NCBI GenBank assembly: GCA_041500225.1
Contig: JBGQLV010000002.1
Span: 1-64,000, forward strand
Direction of reading: 5' to 3'
Length of the DNA: 64,000 bases
Source of the DNA: 0-14-3-00-41-53 sp041500225
Lineage (GTDB): Bacteria; Nitrospirota; Thermodesulfovibrionia; Thermodesulfovibrionales; SM23-35
This document shows positions 21,938 to 31,644 of this stretch, one piece after another. The notes beneath the pieces were generated by a model, which was not told the DNA's origin, made no database searches, and was given only the letters and a program-made list of their open reading frames with translations. The translations under genes and the position numbers were made by a program. Numbering within the stretch: position 1 is the stretch's first letter; each line of letters starts with the position of its first letter.

Positions 21938-24703
21938 ATGGTTACTCTGACAATAGATGGCATGAAAGTTACAGTAAGGAAGCTGTCAACAGTTCTTGAT
22001 GCTGCAAAAAAACTCGAAGTTCCAATACCCACACTATGCCACCATCCTGAACTTTCCCCATTTGGAGGTTGCAGGCTATGTATAGTTGAAATTCAAGGTA
22101 TGGCAAGACCTGTTACAGCCTGCACAACTATAGCAAAAGAAGGGATGGTAGTCACAACAACAAGCCCTTATTTAGAAAAATTAAGGAAAACAACCCTTGA
22201 ACTTCTCCTATCTGACCATCCAAATGACTGTATGGTGTGTGAAAGGGCAGGTGATTGCACACTCCAGGAACTTGCATATTTCTACGATATTAGGGAGAAC
22301 AGATTCGTCGGCGAAAAAAGACCTTTTATTAAAAAGGACGAAAATCCATTTGTTGAAAGAGCTATGGAAAAATGCATACTCTGCGGGCAATGTGTGCGGG
22401 TATGTGAAGAAATTCAGGGTGTTAGTGCAGTTGATTTTGCTTATAAAGGATTTAATACAAGGGTATGCGCTTCTTATGAGAAAGATCTTGATTGTGAGTT
22501 CTGCGGCCAGTGTGTTGCGGTCTGCCCTACAGGAGCACTAACAGGTAAGATGTGGGCTCATAAAGGAAGGCAGAAAGACATAGAGCAAGTTGATACTGTT
22601 TGCCCGTACTGCGGATGCGGCTGCAACCTTACACTCCATGTAAGGCGGAACGAAATTATCCGTGTCTCCTCAAGAGAAGATACGATTAACAAAGGCTGGC
22701 TCTGCGTAAAAGGTAGATTTGGTTATGGATTCATAAACAGCGCTGAGAGGCTCACAAAACCTCTTATCAGAATAGCTCCTAAAAAGCATTCGGCATCCGG
22801 CGCTAAGCATTCAGTCAAAAACTCCAAACTCCGAACTCCAAACTCCGAACTCTTCAGGGAGGCCTCATGGGAAGAGGCGTTGGATTATATCGCAAAGAGG
22901 TTGGGAGAGATAAAAGAAAAATATGGTCCGGACTCTATTGGCGGACTTTCTTCAGCAAGATGTACGAATGAAGAAAACTACCTCTTCCAGAAATTCATGC
23001 GTGCCGCCGTTGGTACAAATAATGTTGACCATTGTGCAAGGTATTGACACAGCGCAACGGTGGCCGGTCTGGCCACAGTATTTGGTTCAGGGGCCATGAC
23101 AAATTCCGTACCAGAGATTGAAAATCATGATGTAATCTTTGTCATCGGTTCAAATACAACAGAGACACACCCTATAATCGGTCTGAAAATGAAGAAGGCT
23201 GTTAAAAATGGAGCTGAACTTATTATTGCTGACCCAAGAAAGATTGACCTTGTAAGGTTTGCCAAGATATGGCTGCAGCACAGGCCAGGCACAGACGTTG
23301 CCCTTCTGAACTCTATTATGCATGTAATTGTAAAAGAAAATTTAACAGATAAAAAATTTATAGAGGAACGGACAGAAGGCTTTGAATCCTTCGAGCAATC
23401 CCTCGCCGAATATACACCAGAGGAAGGCGAAAGGATTACAGGTGTTCCAAAGGAAGATATTATAAAGGTAGCGCTTCTTTATGGAAATGCCGTACGGCCC
23501 GGTATTTATTACACCATGGGTATTACCCAGCATTCTCATGGAACAGAAAATGTCTATGCAATAGCAAACCTGGCGTTGATGACAGGTAATCTCGGAAGAG
23601 AAAGTACAGGGGTCAACCCTCTCAGGGGACAGAACAATGTTCAGGGTGCAACAGATATGGGTTGCATACCTGACTTCTATCCCGGTTATCAAAAGGTAAA
23701 TATACCGGGTATCAAGCAAAAATTTGAAATGGCGTGGGGTGTCAAGCTCTCTGACAAGGTCGGTTTAGCAGCAACGGAAATGATTGGCGCAACCTTCAAA
23801 GGCAAGTTGAAGGCCCTGTACATAATGGGAGAGAACCCTGTTTTAAGCGACCCGGATATGAACCATACAATAAAGGCACTTGGAAAACTGGATTTCCTTG
23901 TTGTACAGGACATATTCATGACAGAGACAGCAGAGCTTGCGGATGTGGTATTGCCTGCAGCGTGCTTCGCGGAGAAAGATGGTACATTCACAAATACTGC
24001 AAGAAGGATTCAGAGGGTCAGAAAGGCAGTGGAACCACCAGGGGAGGCAAAAGAGGATTCATGGATAATTATGGAACTTGCAAATTTACTCGGGTATAAG
24101 ATGAGATATAACTATATTGGAGAAGTATTTCATGAAGCTGGAAAGGTATGGCCGGCAGTAGCAGGTATAACTTACGGAAGAATTGAAAAGACAGGCCTTC
24201 AGTGGCCATGTCCTACACTCGACCACCCCGGAACTCCCTATCTCTTCAAAGGAGGGTTTCCAAGAGGTAAAGCTGCATTCAGTACTGTCAGATACAGACC
24301 ATCAGAGGAACTACCTGATAATGAGTATCCATTTTTATTCTCGACAGGAAGACAGCTTTTTCAGTATCATACAGGTTCAATGACAAGAAAAATTGATGCA
24401 ATCAATAAGGTATCACCAGATGCTTATATTGAGATTCATCCCGATGATGCAAAGCAATTGGGTGTAAATGATGGGAACAAAGTAAAAGTATCATCCCGGA
24501 GGGGCTCTGTAGATGTCAGAGTACGAATTTCTGAGCGTCCAGCAAAAGGTATGACCTTCATGCCGTTTCATTTTAAGGAGGCACCAGCAAATGTGCTTAC
24601 AAATACTGCGCTTGACCCAATCTCAAAGATACCTGAGCTAAAGGTATGCGCAGTTAAGATAGAACTAATAAAAAATGGAACCTTGAATGGAAACATGAAA
24701 TGA
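21938..24703 (+). CDS. fdhA: Formate dehydrogenase alpha subunit, selenoprotein (Sec370)
   Basis: One reading frame of 921 codons spans an in-frame TGA at 23045-23047. The residues before it are VDHCARY and after it HSATVAGLAT, the active-site context of Sec formate dehydrogenases, so TGA is read as selenocysteine 370. N-terminal domains are NuoG-like: [2Fe-2S] (CHHPELSPFGGCRLC), a Cys/His cluster, two [4Fe-4S] sites (CILCGQCVRVC, CEFCGQCVAVC), then the CPYCGCGCNL site of the Mo/W-bis-MGD domain. It interconverts formate and CO2. Residues about 282-305 are a repeat-derived linker. Cells must have the SelABCD machinery. Confidence 0.95.
23045..23085 (+). promoter_or_regulatory. Bacterial SECIS element of fdhA
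   Basis: Twelve nucleotides after the UGA, GUGGCC (23060-23065) and GGCCAC (23071-23076) form a perfect 6-bp stem with the apical loop GGUCU (23066-23070). GGUCU in the loop is the SelB-binding signature of bacterial SECIS hairpins, as in E. coli fdhF. Position and loop together make this a strong call. Confidence 0.92.
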
Positions 24704-24731
24704 AAAATAAGACATTTAAAAAGGAGGCGTT

Positions 24732-25187
24732 ATGATTAAGGCGGATTTATTAAAACAACAGGTTTTGCTTGAGGATCTTGACAGCGAAGGACTGAACAAA
24801 ATTTCTAAAATTATTAAAAAGTACTCCCTAAAAAAAGGAGAACAACTTTTTAAAGAAAAGGACGAAACAAAGGGCCTGTGGCTTATCCATTCAGGAAAGA
24901 TTGAAATTTCCAGGGTAACTGCTGATGGGTGGAGACAAACACTCGCTGTCTTAACCCCTGGGCATTTTTTCGGGGAATTGTCCATCATTGAGAACAGGCG
25001 TCACGTTGCGTCTGCTGTCGCGATCGAAGAAACAGAACTCTTACTCCTTCCGAAAGAAGACTTCGAAAGGTTGTTCGAAGAAGATATGGCGCTGGCATGT
25101 AATATCATTAAAAGAATTGCCATTGTGATGAGCAAAAACCTGCGACGGATGAACGATAAATTCCTGAGTGCATTAATAAGCTACTAA
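24732..25187 (+). CDS. Cyclic-nucleotide-binding domain protein without DNA-binding domain
   Basis: The 151-residue protein is a CRP/FNR-type cNMP-binding beta-roll: LKKGEQLFKEKDETKGLWLI, then GHFFGELSIIENRRHVASAV, where FGELS and R-x-x-S/A form the phosphate-binding cassette. The C-terminal HTH found in transcription factors is missing; the protein ends after the dimerisation helix. AAAAGGAGGCGTT gives a strong start 29 bp after fdhA, so it is probably co-transcribed. It may be an allosteric sensor for the formate module. The ligand is unknown. Confidence 0.85.
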   Translation: MIKADLLKQQVLLEDLDSEGLNKISKIIKKYSLKKGEQLFKEKDETKGLWLIHSGKIEISRVTADGWRQTLAVLTPGHFFGELSIIENRRHVASAVAIEETELLLLPKEDFERLFEEDMALACNIIKRIAIVMSKNLRRMNDKFLSALISY

Positions 25188-25196
25188 AAAAGAAAG

Positions 25197-25316
25197 TAGG
25201 CAGCAAGTAGTAAGTAGTAAATAGAAACTGGTAAGTAACAGTCAAGTGATTAATTATTAAATTTTTTTTATTCTCTTCTTACTTTTTCTCCTTATTACAT
25301 ACTACTTATTTTAGAA
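25197..25316. repeat. Inverted repeat with short internal direct repeats
   Basis: AGTAGTAAGTAGTAAATAG near 25206 is mirrored by ATTACATACTACTTATTTT near 25295, with GTAAGTA-type direct repeats on the left arm. It fills the gap between the cNMP-binding gene and fhs. It may be a hairpin-forming mobile repeat or a terminator. Confidence 0.4.
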
Positions 25317-25331
25317 AGGAGGATTTTTAAA

Positions 25332-27104
25332 ATGTCGCTTGATCCAACCAAACATGCAGACTGGGAGATTGCAGAAGCAGCTGAAAAGACGATGAAGACA
25401 TCTCAGCAATTAGCTGAGGAGTTGGGTATTGACAAAAAAGAGTTATTGCCGCATGGGCATTATATTGCAAAGGTTGATTATGCAAGGGTTCTGGAAAGGT
25501 TAAAGGATAAGCCTGACGGGAAATTCATTGAAGTCACAGCCATAACACCAACGCCGCTCGGGGAAGGAAAATCAACTACAACGATGGGACTTCTTCAGGG
25601 AATGGGTAAACGCGGGAAAAAGGTTACTGCCTGCATACGCCAGCCATCCGGTGGACCCACTATGAACATCAAAGGGTCTGCTGCCGGAGGCGGTTTATCA
25701 CAGTGTATTCCTCTTACAGAGTTTTCACTCGGTCTCACAGGTGATATAAATGCTGTTATGAATGCCCATAACCTTGCCATGGTTGCATTGACAGCAAGGA
25801 TGCAGCATGAATTCAATTACACTGATGAACAGCTTGCAAAGAGAAAACTGAGACGTCTTAATATAGACCCCAGGAATGTTGAAATGGGCTGGATTATGGA
25901 TTTTTGTGCACAGGCGCTAAGGAATATAATTATCGGTATCGGTGGCAAGATGGATGGGTTTATGATGCCCTCAAAATTTGGGATAGCCGTTTCTTCAGAG
26001 GTTATGGCCATACTTGCTGTCTTCAGCGATCTTGCGGACTTCAGGAAGAGAATAGGCGGGATCGTCGTTGCTTACGACAAACAGGGTACTCCAATTACTG
26101 CGGAAGATCTTGAGGTAGCAGGGGCCATGGCTGCATGGATGAGGGAGGCCATAAATCCGAATCTCCTTCAAAGCCTTGAGGGCCAACCTTGCTTTGTCCA
26201 TGCCGGACCTTTCGCCAATATTGCTGTTGGTCAGTCATCTGTGGTTGCCGACAAGATATGTCTTAAGTTAGCTGATTATCATATTACCGAGTCTGGTTTT
26301 GGTGCTGATATTGGTTTTGAGAAGTTCTGGAATGTGAAGTGTCGCTACTCCGGAAACATTCCGAACGTTTCGGTTATTACGGCTACAATAAGGGCATTGA
26401 AACACCATGGCGTAAATGCAGGCGCGCCACTGGTTGTGCCGGGCAGACCGATTCCAAAAGAATATTTTCAGGAAAATCTCGCGTGGCTTGAAGATGGAAT
26501 GGCAAACGTAATACATCACATAAACACTATTAAAAAGGCGGGGATAAACCCTGTTGTCTGTATAAACCGGTTCCACACTGATACGGATGAAGAGGTTAAA
26601 TTGACCAAGAAGATGTGCGAGGCAGCCGGAGCGCGTGTCGCGGTGTCACAGCACTGGCAGTATGGAAGCGAAGGTGCCCTTGAGCTGGCTGACGCAGTTT
26701 CTGATGCATGTAATGATAAAGTCAATTTCAAATTCCTTTATGACCTTGACACACCAATCCGTAAGAGGGTTGAACTGATAGCTAAAGAGGTTTACGGCGC
26801 AAATGGCGTAAGTTATTCTCCGGAAGCAACTGCAAAGGCAGAGAGATTTGAAAAGGATCCAAAGTTTAAAGACTATGCAACTATGATGGTCAAAACCCAT
26901 TTATCTCTCTCACATGACCCTACGTTGAAAGGTGTACCGAAGAACTGGACTCTCCACATCAGAGATTTTCTCACTTATGGCGGATCCAGGTTTATCTGCC
27001 CTGTGGCGGGAAATATCAGCCTTATGCCCGGAACATCCTCCGATCCAGCATATAGACGGGTTGATGTAGATGTTGAAACAGGCAAGGTTAAAGGATTGTT
27101 TTAA
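25332..27104 (+). CDS. fhs: Formate--tetrahydrofolate ligase
   Basis: The 590-residue enzyme shows the P-loop TPTPLGEGKSTTTMGLLQG (residues 73-91), the RQPSGGPTMNIKGSAAGGG segment and the GVP-type C-terminus. Full length and spacing match Fhs. It makes 10-formyl-THF from formate, ATP and THF in the methyl branch of the Wood-Ljungdahl pathway, or in one-carbon and purine supply. The position after a CO2/formate-converting dehydrogenase links the two steps. GAAAGGAGGATTTTTAAA precedes the ATG. Confidence 0.97.
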   Translation: MSLDPTKHADWEIAEAAEKTMKTSQQLAEELGIDKKELLPHGHYIAKVDYARVLERLKDKPDGKFIEVTAITPTPLGEGKSTTTMGLLQGMGKRGKKVTACIRQPSGGPTMNIKGSAAGGGLSQCIPLTEFSLGLTGDINAVMNAHNLAMVALTARMQHEFNYTDEQLAKRKLRRLNIDPRNVEMGWIMDFCAQALRNIIIGIGGKMDGFMMPSKFGIAVSSEVMAILAVFSDLADFRKRIGGIVVAYDKQGTPITAEDLEVAGAMAAWMREAINPNLLQSLEGQPCFVHAGPFANIAVGQSSVVADKICLKLADYHITESGFGADIGFEKFWNVKCRYSGNIPNVSVITATIRALKHHGVNAGAPLVVPGRPIPKEYFQENLAWLEDGMANVIHHINTIKKAGINPVVCINRFHTDTDEEVKLTKKMCEAAGARVAVSQHWQYGSEGALELADAVSDACNDKVNFKFLYDLDTPIRKRVELIAKEVYGANGVSYSPEATAKAERFEKDPKFKDYATMMVKTHLSLSHDPTLKGVPKNWTLHIRDFLTYGGSRFICPVAGNISLMPGTSSDPAYRRVDVDVETGKVKGLF

Positions 27105-27125
27105 ATAAATAATTTAATATACGAC

Positions 27126-27265
27126 ATAAGAGTATGACATAGTATTTTCGCTCATTCTCGTCCCGATAAAATCGGGACTCCGAGGCTTTTGCCTCTCGAT
27201 TATTAAATATAAATAAGTTGACTATGGGCAAAAGAATCCGCTCAAATACTATGTCATACTCTTAT
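27126..27265. mobile_element. 140-bp MITE-like element with perfect 22-bp ends
   Basis: 27126-27147 (ATAAGAGTATGACATAGTAT and two more bases) is the exact reverse complement of 27244-27265. The inner flanks share ATTCT on both sides. The interior holds TCCCGATAAAATCGGGA and GAGGCTTTTGCCTC hairpins and no gene. It separates fhs from the HDAC-family gene and could terminate transcription in both directions. Confidence 0.7.
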
Positions 27266-27282
27266 ATTTTTAAATATCCTAT

Positions 27283-28215
27283 ATGAAAAAAGTCGGTTTT
27301 ATATATGATGATATATTCCTTAAACATGAAATGCCTGCTGGCCACCCAGAATCTCCCCAAAGGCTTATAAAAACATTAGATGCACTAAAAAATTCAGATA
27401 TCTGGAATAATCTAATACATATAAAGCCTCGACGCGCAGACGAAAAAGACATTCTGAAGGTTCATACCAGAGACTATTTCGATAATGTTAGGACCTTTAC
27501 AGGCTATTATGACCCTGACACATACATTTCGAATAACTCATTTGAGACAGCAATGTTCGCTGCAGGCGCTGTTATTGAAGCGATTGATAGATGTAAAAAG
27601 GGGGAGATAGAAAGGGCATTTTGCGCTGTAAGGCCGCCAGGTCATCATGCTGAGGCAAACAGGGCTATGGGCTTTTGTATATTCAACAATATTGCCGTCG
27701 GTGCCAGGTATGCACAGAAAATTGGTTATAAGAATGTCTTTATCATTGATTTTGATGTCCATCATGGAAACGGCAGCCAGCATATATTTGAAGAAGATGA
27801 TACGGTTTTTTATTTCAGCACACACCAGTATCCACATTATCCCGGTACGGGAAGAGATTCCGAAAGAGGAAAAGGCAAAGGAGAAGGCTTCACTTATAAT
27901 ATCCCTATGCAGTATGGCTCAGGAGATAAGGATTACTTCTCTGCCTATCATGATATTCTGCCACGTCTTGTTAGAGAATTCATTCCCGATATCATCCTCA
28001 TTTCAGCAGGCTATGACATTCACTCAAAAGACCCACTCTCAGAGATCAATGTAACAAATGAAGGGATACGGAGTATAGTCAGGGAAATTCTTTCATGTTC
28101 AACTGTCACACGTCATCCGTTTCTGCCTTTTATTTTTGCCCTTGAAGGCGGATATAATCTTCATGCCCTGAGCGAATCTGTATTGATTACTATTGAGGAG
28201 CTGTTAGAAATTTGA
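27283..28215 (+). CDS. Histone deacetylase/acetoin-utilisation family hydrolase
   Basis: The 310-residue protein has the arginase/deacetylase fold with catalytic VRPPGHHAEANRAMGFCIFN (twin His) and zinc ligands in IDFDVHHGNGSQ and ISAGYDIHSKDP, plus the closing ALEGGYN. Members remove acetyl groups from lysines or polyamines, or are AcuC-like. Substrate cannot be told from sequence. It stands alone on the plus strand after a MITE-like element. Confidence 0.88.
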   Translation: MKKVGFIYDDIFLKHEMPAGHPESPQRLIKTLDALKNSDIWNNLIHIKPRRADEKDILKVHTRDYFDNVRTFTGYYDPDTYISNNSFETAMFAAGAVIEAIDRCKKGEIERAFCAVRPPGHHAEANRAMGFCIFNNIAVGARYAQKIGYKNVFIIDFDVHHGNGSQHIFEEDDTVFYFSTHQYPHYPGTGRDSERGKGKGEGFTYNIPMQYGSGDKDYFSAYHDILPRLVREFIPDIILISAGYDIHSKDPLSEINVTNEGIRSIVREILSCSTVTRHPFLPFIFALEGGYNLHALSESVLITIEELLEI

Positions 28216-28251
28216 AGTTACTAAAGAATTCATAAGTAAGATTACTTATTT

Positions 28252-28323
28252 GTCATTGCGGCTTGTCCGCAATTCTTCTGAAAAGAAATCCCGAAAGCAT
28301 TCGGGACGACAAGCGGGAATGAC
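28252..28323. repeat. GTCATT...AATGAC repeat unit
   Basis: The unit starts GTCATTGCGG, contains two hairpins (GCGGCTTGTCCGC and TCCCGAAAGCATTCGGGA) and ends GGGAATGAC. It shares end sequences with the GIY-YIG unit at 5376-5730 but is more diverged. Confidence 0.55.
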
Positions 28324-28384
28324 AGAAATTAGAATGTTATGAATTGTTACTTATGAACTTGTTAGTAAGTAGATCAATTTTGCT

Positions 28385-30322
28385 TTAAATTGAGCTTAAC
28401 CTTCTCTTTATATCCATCGCCTCTGAAACCAGATCTAAAACCTGATCTATTTTAAAGGGTTTGTTTAATATCAGATCTGCACCACTTTCCTTCATCTTTT
28501 CATCATCTATCTGAATGCCCCAGCCAGTAATCAATGCTACCGGGACTCTTGGATCTTTGGCCTTTACAGATTTAGCTACCTCCCAACCGCTCATCCCCGG
28601 CATACCAAGGTCAGTAAAGACTAAATCAATCCCCTCTTTAAAAAAGATGTCTAATCCTTCTTTCCCAGAGGAAGCCTTAAAAACATTATGTCCACCCTGG
28701 GTTAGTAAACTCCCTAAAATATTCCGGACCATTTCTTCGTCCTCTATAACCAGGATATTTGCACGATTAACCTCTCTGGTCGTAATATGCCTTCCCACTT
28801 TCTCTTTGAGTTCCGCCGGGACAGGTAGATTTATTATAAAGGTAACACCTTTTCCTTCCTCAGTCTCAACCTCAATAGTTCCCTTATGCCTTGTGATAAT
28901 GCTATAGGCAATGCTCAATCCCAATCCATCGCTTATGACACCTTTAGTAGTAAAAAATGGATCAAAAATCCTTTTTTTCACTTCTTTAGATATGCCTATT
29001 CCGGTATCAGTTACAAGTATCTGCACTTCCTCATTAATGGCTCTTGTCTCAATGGTAATCTTACCTCCTTCAGGCATAGCATCGATTGAGTTGAAGATTA
29101 TATTGGTTAATACCTCCCTTATTTCTGACGGGTTTCCCATAATGTGCGGCAAATCCTTTTTTAACAAGGTTATCAATTCGATGTTAATACCTTTCCCCTG
29201 TGCCTGATCTTTCCATCGTGGTTTTGACATCTCCTTCACTTCTTCAACGATCTCATTGATATCCACTTTAAAATATTCTTTATCTGCCCTTATTCTGGTA
29301 AACTCCTGTATGCGTCGTACAGTCTCAGCAGCATCTAAAGCAGCAATCTCAATTATCTTGAGTTGTTTTTTTATTTGTTCAGAATTCAATGTATCTACCT
29401 GCCTGACAAGTAACTCTGTATTACCCAGAATAATAGCCAACGCATTGTTGAAATCGTGTGCAACCCCTGAAGCCATCTGGCCTATAGCTCTTAGCTTCTC
29501 GGATTGGATGAGCTGCTCCTCAATTTTTTTCCTTTCGCTGACATCCCTCATGATAACCTCAACACCAATAGTCTCACCTTTTTGGGAATAGGGACGGTCA
29601 CCAATTTCAAGAAAAATTACCTCTCTATTTTTGTTTAATGCCCTGATCTCATAAATATCCGCTAATGCTTCCCCGACTATCTTTTTCTCAAAACGTTCCT
29701 GAGCCACGGGTAGGTCTTCCGGGTAAATAAAGTCTGAAAACCTTTTATCTTCCAATTCCTGCTCAGAATAACCAAACAATCCGCTAAATCTCGTGTTATA
29801 GATGCTGAGCTTACCATCAGGGATCATAAATACGGCTAGCGCATCATTTATACTTTCAAATAATCCCCTGTATTTTTCCAGAGACTCTTTTAACTCTTTT
29901 TCTAATCTCTGCTTCTCTTTTGCCAGCATCTGTTTCTCTATAGACTTTTTAACTACAACCCTCAGTTCTTCAATATCAAAGGGTTTGGTAACAAAGGCAT
30001 CTGCACCTTTGTTTAAAGCCTTAATAGCATTTTGAGTACTTGCATAGGCTGTCATCATGATTACACTCAAATCCGGATTATTCTTCTTAATAATTTCCAA
30101 CAATTCTACTCCGTCTATATCCGGAAGTTTTATGTCCAATATAGCTATATTAAAGGGGCTTTCTTTTAAACAGGCAGCTCCATTTGAGCCCGTATTTGCT
30201 GTTAAAACCTTGTACCCATCAAGCTCAAGGATGCGGGAAAGGGTTTTACACATGCCTTTATCGTCATCGATTATCAAAACATTTGGTATAGAGCCTGTCG
30301 AAATATCGAAATTATTAGTCAT
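28385..30322 (-). CDS. Hybrid signalling protein REC-PAS-HisKA-HATPase-REC
   Basis: The 645-residue protein starts with a receiver domain (VLIIDDDKGM, Asp in AILDIKLPDIDG, Lys in FVTKPF), then a PAS domain (about 150-265). A histidine kinase core follows, with H-box MASGVAHDFNNALAIILGNT, N-box IIFNSIDAMPEGG, DTGIGI and GLGLSIAYSI. A second receiver closes the protein (VIEDEEMVRN, FTDLGMPGMSGWE, LNKPF). No DNA-binding domain is present. It lies downstream of a PAS kinase and [NiFe] hydrogenase genes on the same strand, so it may be the next step of an H2-responsive phosphorelay. Its final output partner is not in view. Confidence 0.9.
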   Translation of the reverse strand: MTNNFDISTGSIPNVLIIDDDKGMCKTLSRILELDGYKVLTANTGSNGAACLKESPFNIAILDIKLPDIDGVELLEIIKKNNPDLSVIMMTAYASTQNAIKALNKGADAFVTKPFDIEELRVVVKKSIEKQMLAKEKQRLEKELKESLEKYRGLFESINDALAVFMIPDGKLSIYNTRFSGLFGYSEQELEDKRFSDFIYPEDLPVAQERFEKKIVGEALADIYEIRALNKNREVIFLEIGDRPYSQKGETIGVEVIMRDVSERKKIEEQLIQSEKLRAIGQMASGVAHDFNNALAIILGNTELLVRQVDTLNSEQIKKQLKIIEIAALDAAETVRRIQEFTRIRADKEYFKVDINEIVEEVKEMSKPRWKDQAQGKGINIELITLLKKDLPHIMGNPSEIREVLTNIIFNSIDAMPEGGKITIETRAINEEVQILVTDTGIGISKEVKKRIFDPFFTTKGVISDGLGLSIAYSIITRHKGTIEVETEEGKGVTFIINLPVPAELKEKVGRHITTREVNRANILVIEDEEMVRNILGSLLTQGGHNVFKASSGKEGLDIFFKEGIDLVFTDLGMPGMSGWEVAKSVKAKDPRVPVALITGWGIQIDDEKMKESGADLILNKPFKIDQVLDLVSEAMDIKRRLSSI

Positions 30323-30360
30323 GCTCTTTATTTCTTTCTAACGTTTGTCCAGATACCTTA

Positions 30361-31623
30361 TTATAAATCTTGTTGATCGCCGATTTCTTCTTTAGCTATA
30401 GGCAGTCTGATAACAAAGGTAGTACCCTTACCAACCTCACTTTTTAGTTTTATTTGTCCTTCATGTCTTTCAATAATTCCCTGGGTAACTGCCAACCCCA
30501 ATCCAATACCCTTGGCCTTAGTAGTAAAAAGGGGATCGAATATCTTCTTCTGGTCTTCTTCCTTAATTCCACCACCAGTATCTTTAAATTCGACCTCAAT
30601 AAACCTTCCATCCTCCCGGCTGGTTATTGTTAATCTTCCACCCACTTCCATGGATTGACATGCATTTAAGATCAGATTATTAAAGGCCTGTCTTATTTGA
30701 TAAGGGTCAACCGCAGCCTTCTTAAGGTTGGGTTTTAGATTTATCTCTACTTTAATATTCTCCGGCGACTTGGTAACCGATAAGGTATATTTAATAATTC
30801 TATTTATATCAGATGGCTTCACTATTGGTTTTGAAATCAGAGAAAAATTCAGAAGGTCTCTGATAATCTTGTCAGAAAGACCTATCTCGTTCTCTATAAT
30901 ATTAAGAAACTCAGAAATGCTCGGCTCTTCTGCTGCCAGACGACTTTTACCTATCTTTTCTCTTAAATAGTAGGCTGAGTTCTTTATTACTCCTAAAGGA
31001 TTCCTCAATTCATGAGCAACACCAGCAGCCAACTGCCCTATGGCCGCCAATTTTTCAGACCGAATCAGTCTCTCCTGAGTTCTCCTTAATTCCAAACTGC
31101 TCCTTTCTATCTCTGCAGTTCTTTCCTCTAACTCTACCTTTGACTTTTCCATTTTTATCTGATTATCTACTAATTCTGCATAAATACGGTCTATCACCAG
31201 TATGATTTCCTGCCACATTTTTTCTTCCATCTGACGGTGGACTACACTGTCCGTTACATCCTTAGCAATATGTACAAACCTAACAATTTCATCGTTTCCG
31301 TCTTTTATTGGATAGACATTAATTAATACATGGTGTTGACTGCCACTATCATGGATACCGGCATGAACATGTGTCGTAGAGCTGGATCTACCTGTGGCTA
31401 AGACATCATAAATTGGACATATATCAAAAGGTCCCTGGCAGGGAAAATCAAGGCCATGTGTAACATAATAGCAATGTTTGTCAATAATGTTGGGCCCATA
31501 AATGTCTATTGATTTCTGGTTTGCCCATATAACCTTGTACTGTCTCGATATAAGCAAAATCTCTTCGTCAATTCCATCAACAATATTCTCATATACCCAT
31601 TTATTCTTTCCCTGAAAATTCAT
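30361..31623 (-). CDS. PAS-domain histidine kinase linked to hydrogenase
   Basis: The 420-residue soluble kinase has an N-terminal PAS domain (about 15-130) with a Cys-rich insert (HCYYVTHGLDFPCQGPFDIC) that could bind a metal or cofactor. A coiled linker follows, then H-box LAAGVAHELRNPLGVIKNSA, N-box NLILNACQSME, DTGGGI and GLGLAV. It has no membrane segment. It is encoded 21 bp downstream of the hydrogenase large subunit, as HupT/HoxJ kinases accompany regulatory hydrogenases. Signal input from the hydrogenase is inference from context. Confidence 0.88.
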   Translation of the reverse strand: MNFQGKNKWVYENIVDGIDEEILLISRQYKVIWANQKSIDIYGPNIIDKHCYYVTHGLDFPCQGPFDICPIYDVLATGRSSSTTHVHAGIHDSGSQHHVLINVYPIKDGNDEIVRFVHIAKDVTDSVVHRQMEEKMWQEIILVIDRIYAELVDNQIKMEKSKVELEERTAEIERSSLELRRTQERLIRSEKLAAIGQLAAGVAHELRNPLGVIKNSAYYLREKIGKSRLAAEEPSISEFLNIIENEIGLSDKIIRDLLNFSLISKPIVKPSDINRIIKYTLSVTKSPENIKVEINLKPNLKKAAVDPYQIRQAFNNLILNACQSMEVGGRLTITSREDGRFIEVEFKDTGGGIKEEDQKKIFDPLFTTKAKGIGLGLAVTQGIIERHEGQIKLKSEVGKGTTFVIRLPIAKEEIGDQQDL

Positions 31624-31644
31624 TTCTGTACCATGCGATCATGC

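Noticed and set aside
23045..23047. In-frame TGA splitting fdhA into two genes
   Set aside because: The motif context (HCARY before, HSATVAG after) and the GGUCU-loop hairpin downstream show it is a selenocysteine codon, not a frameshift or true stop.
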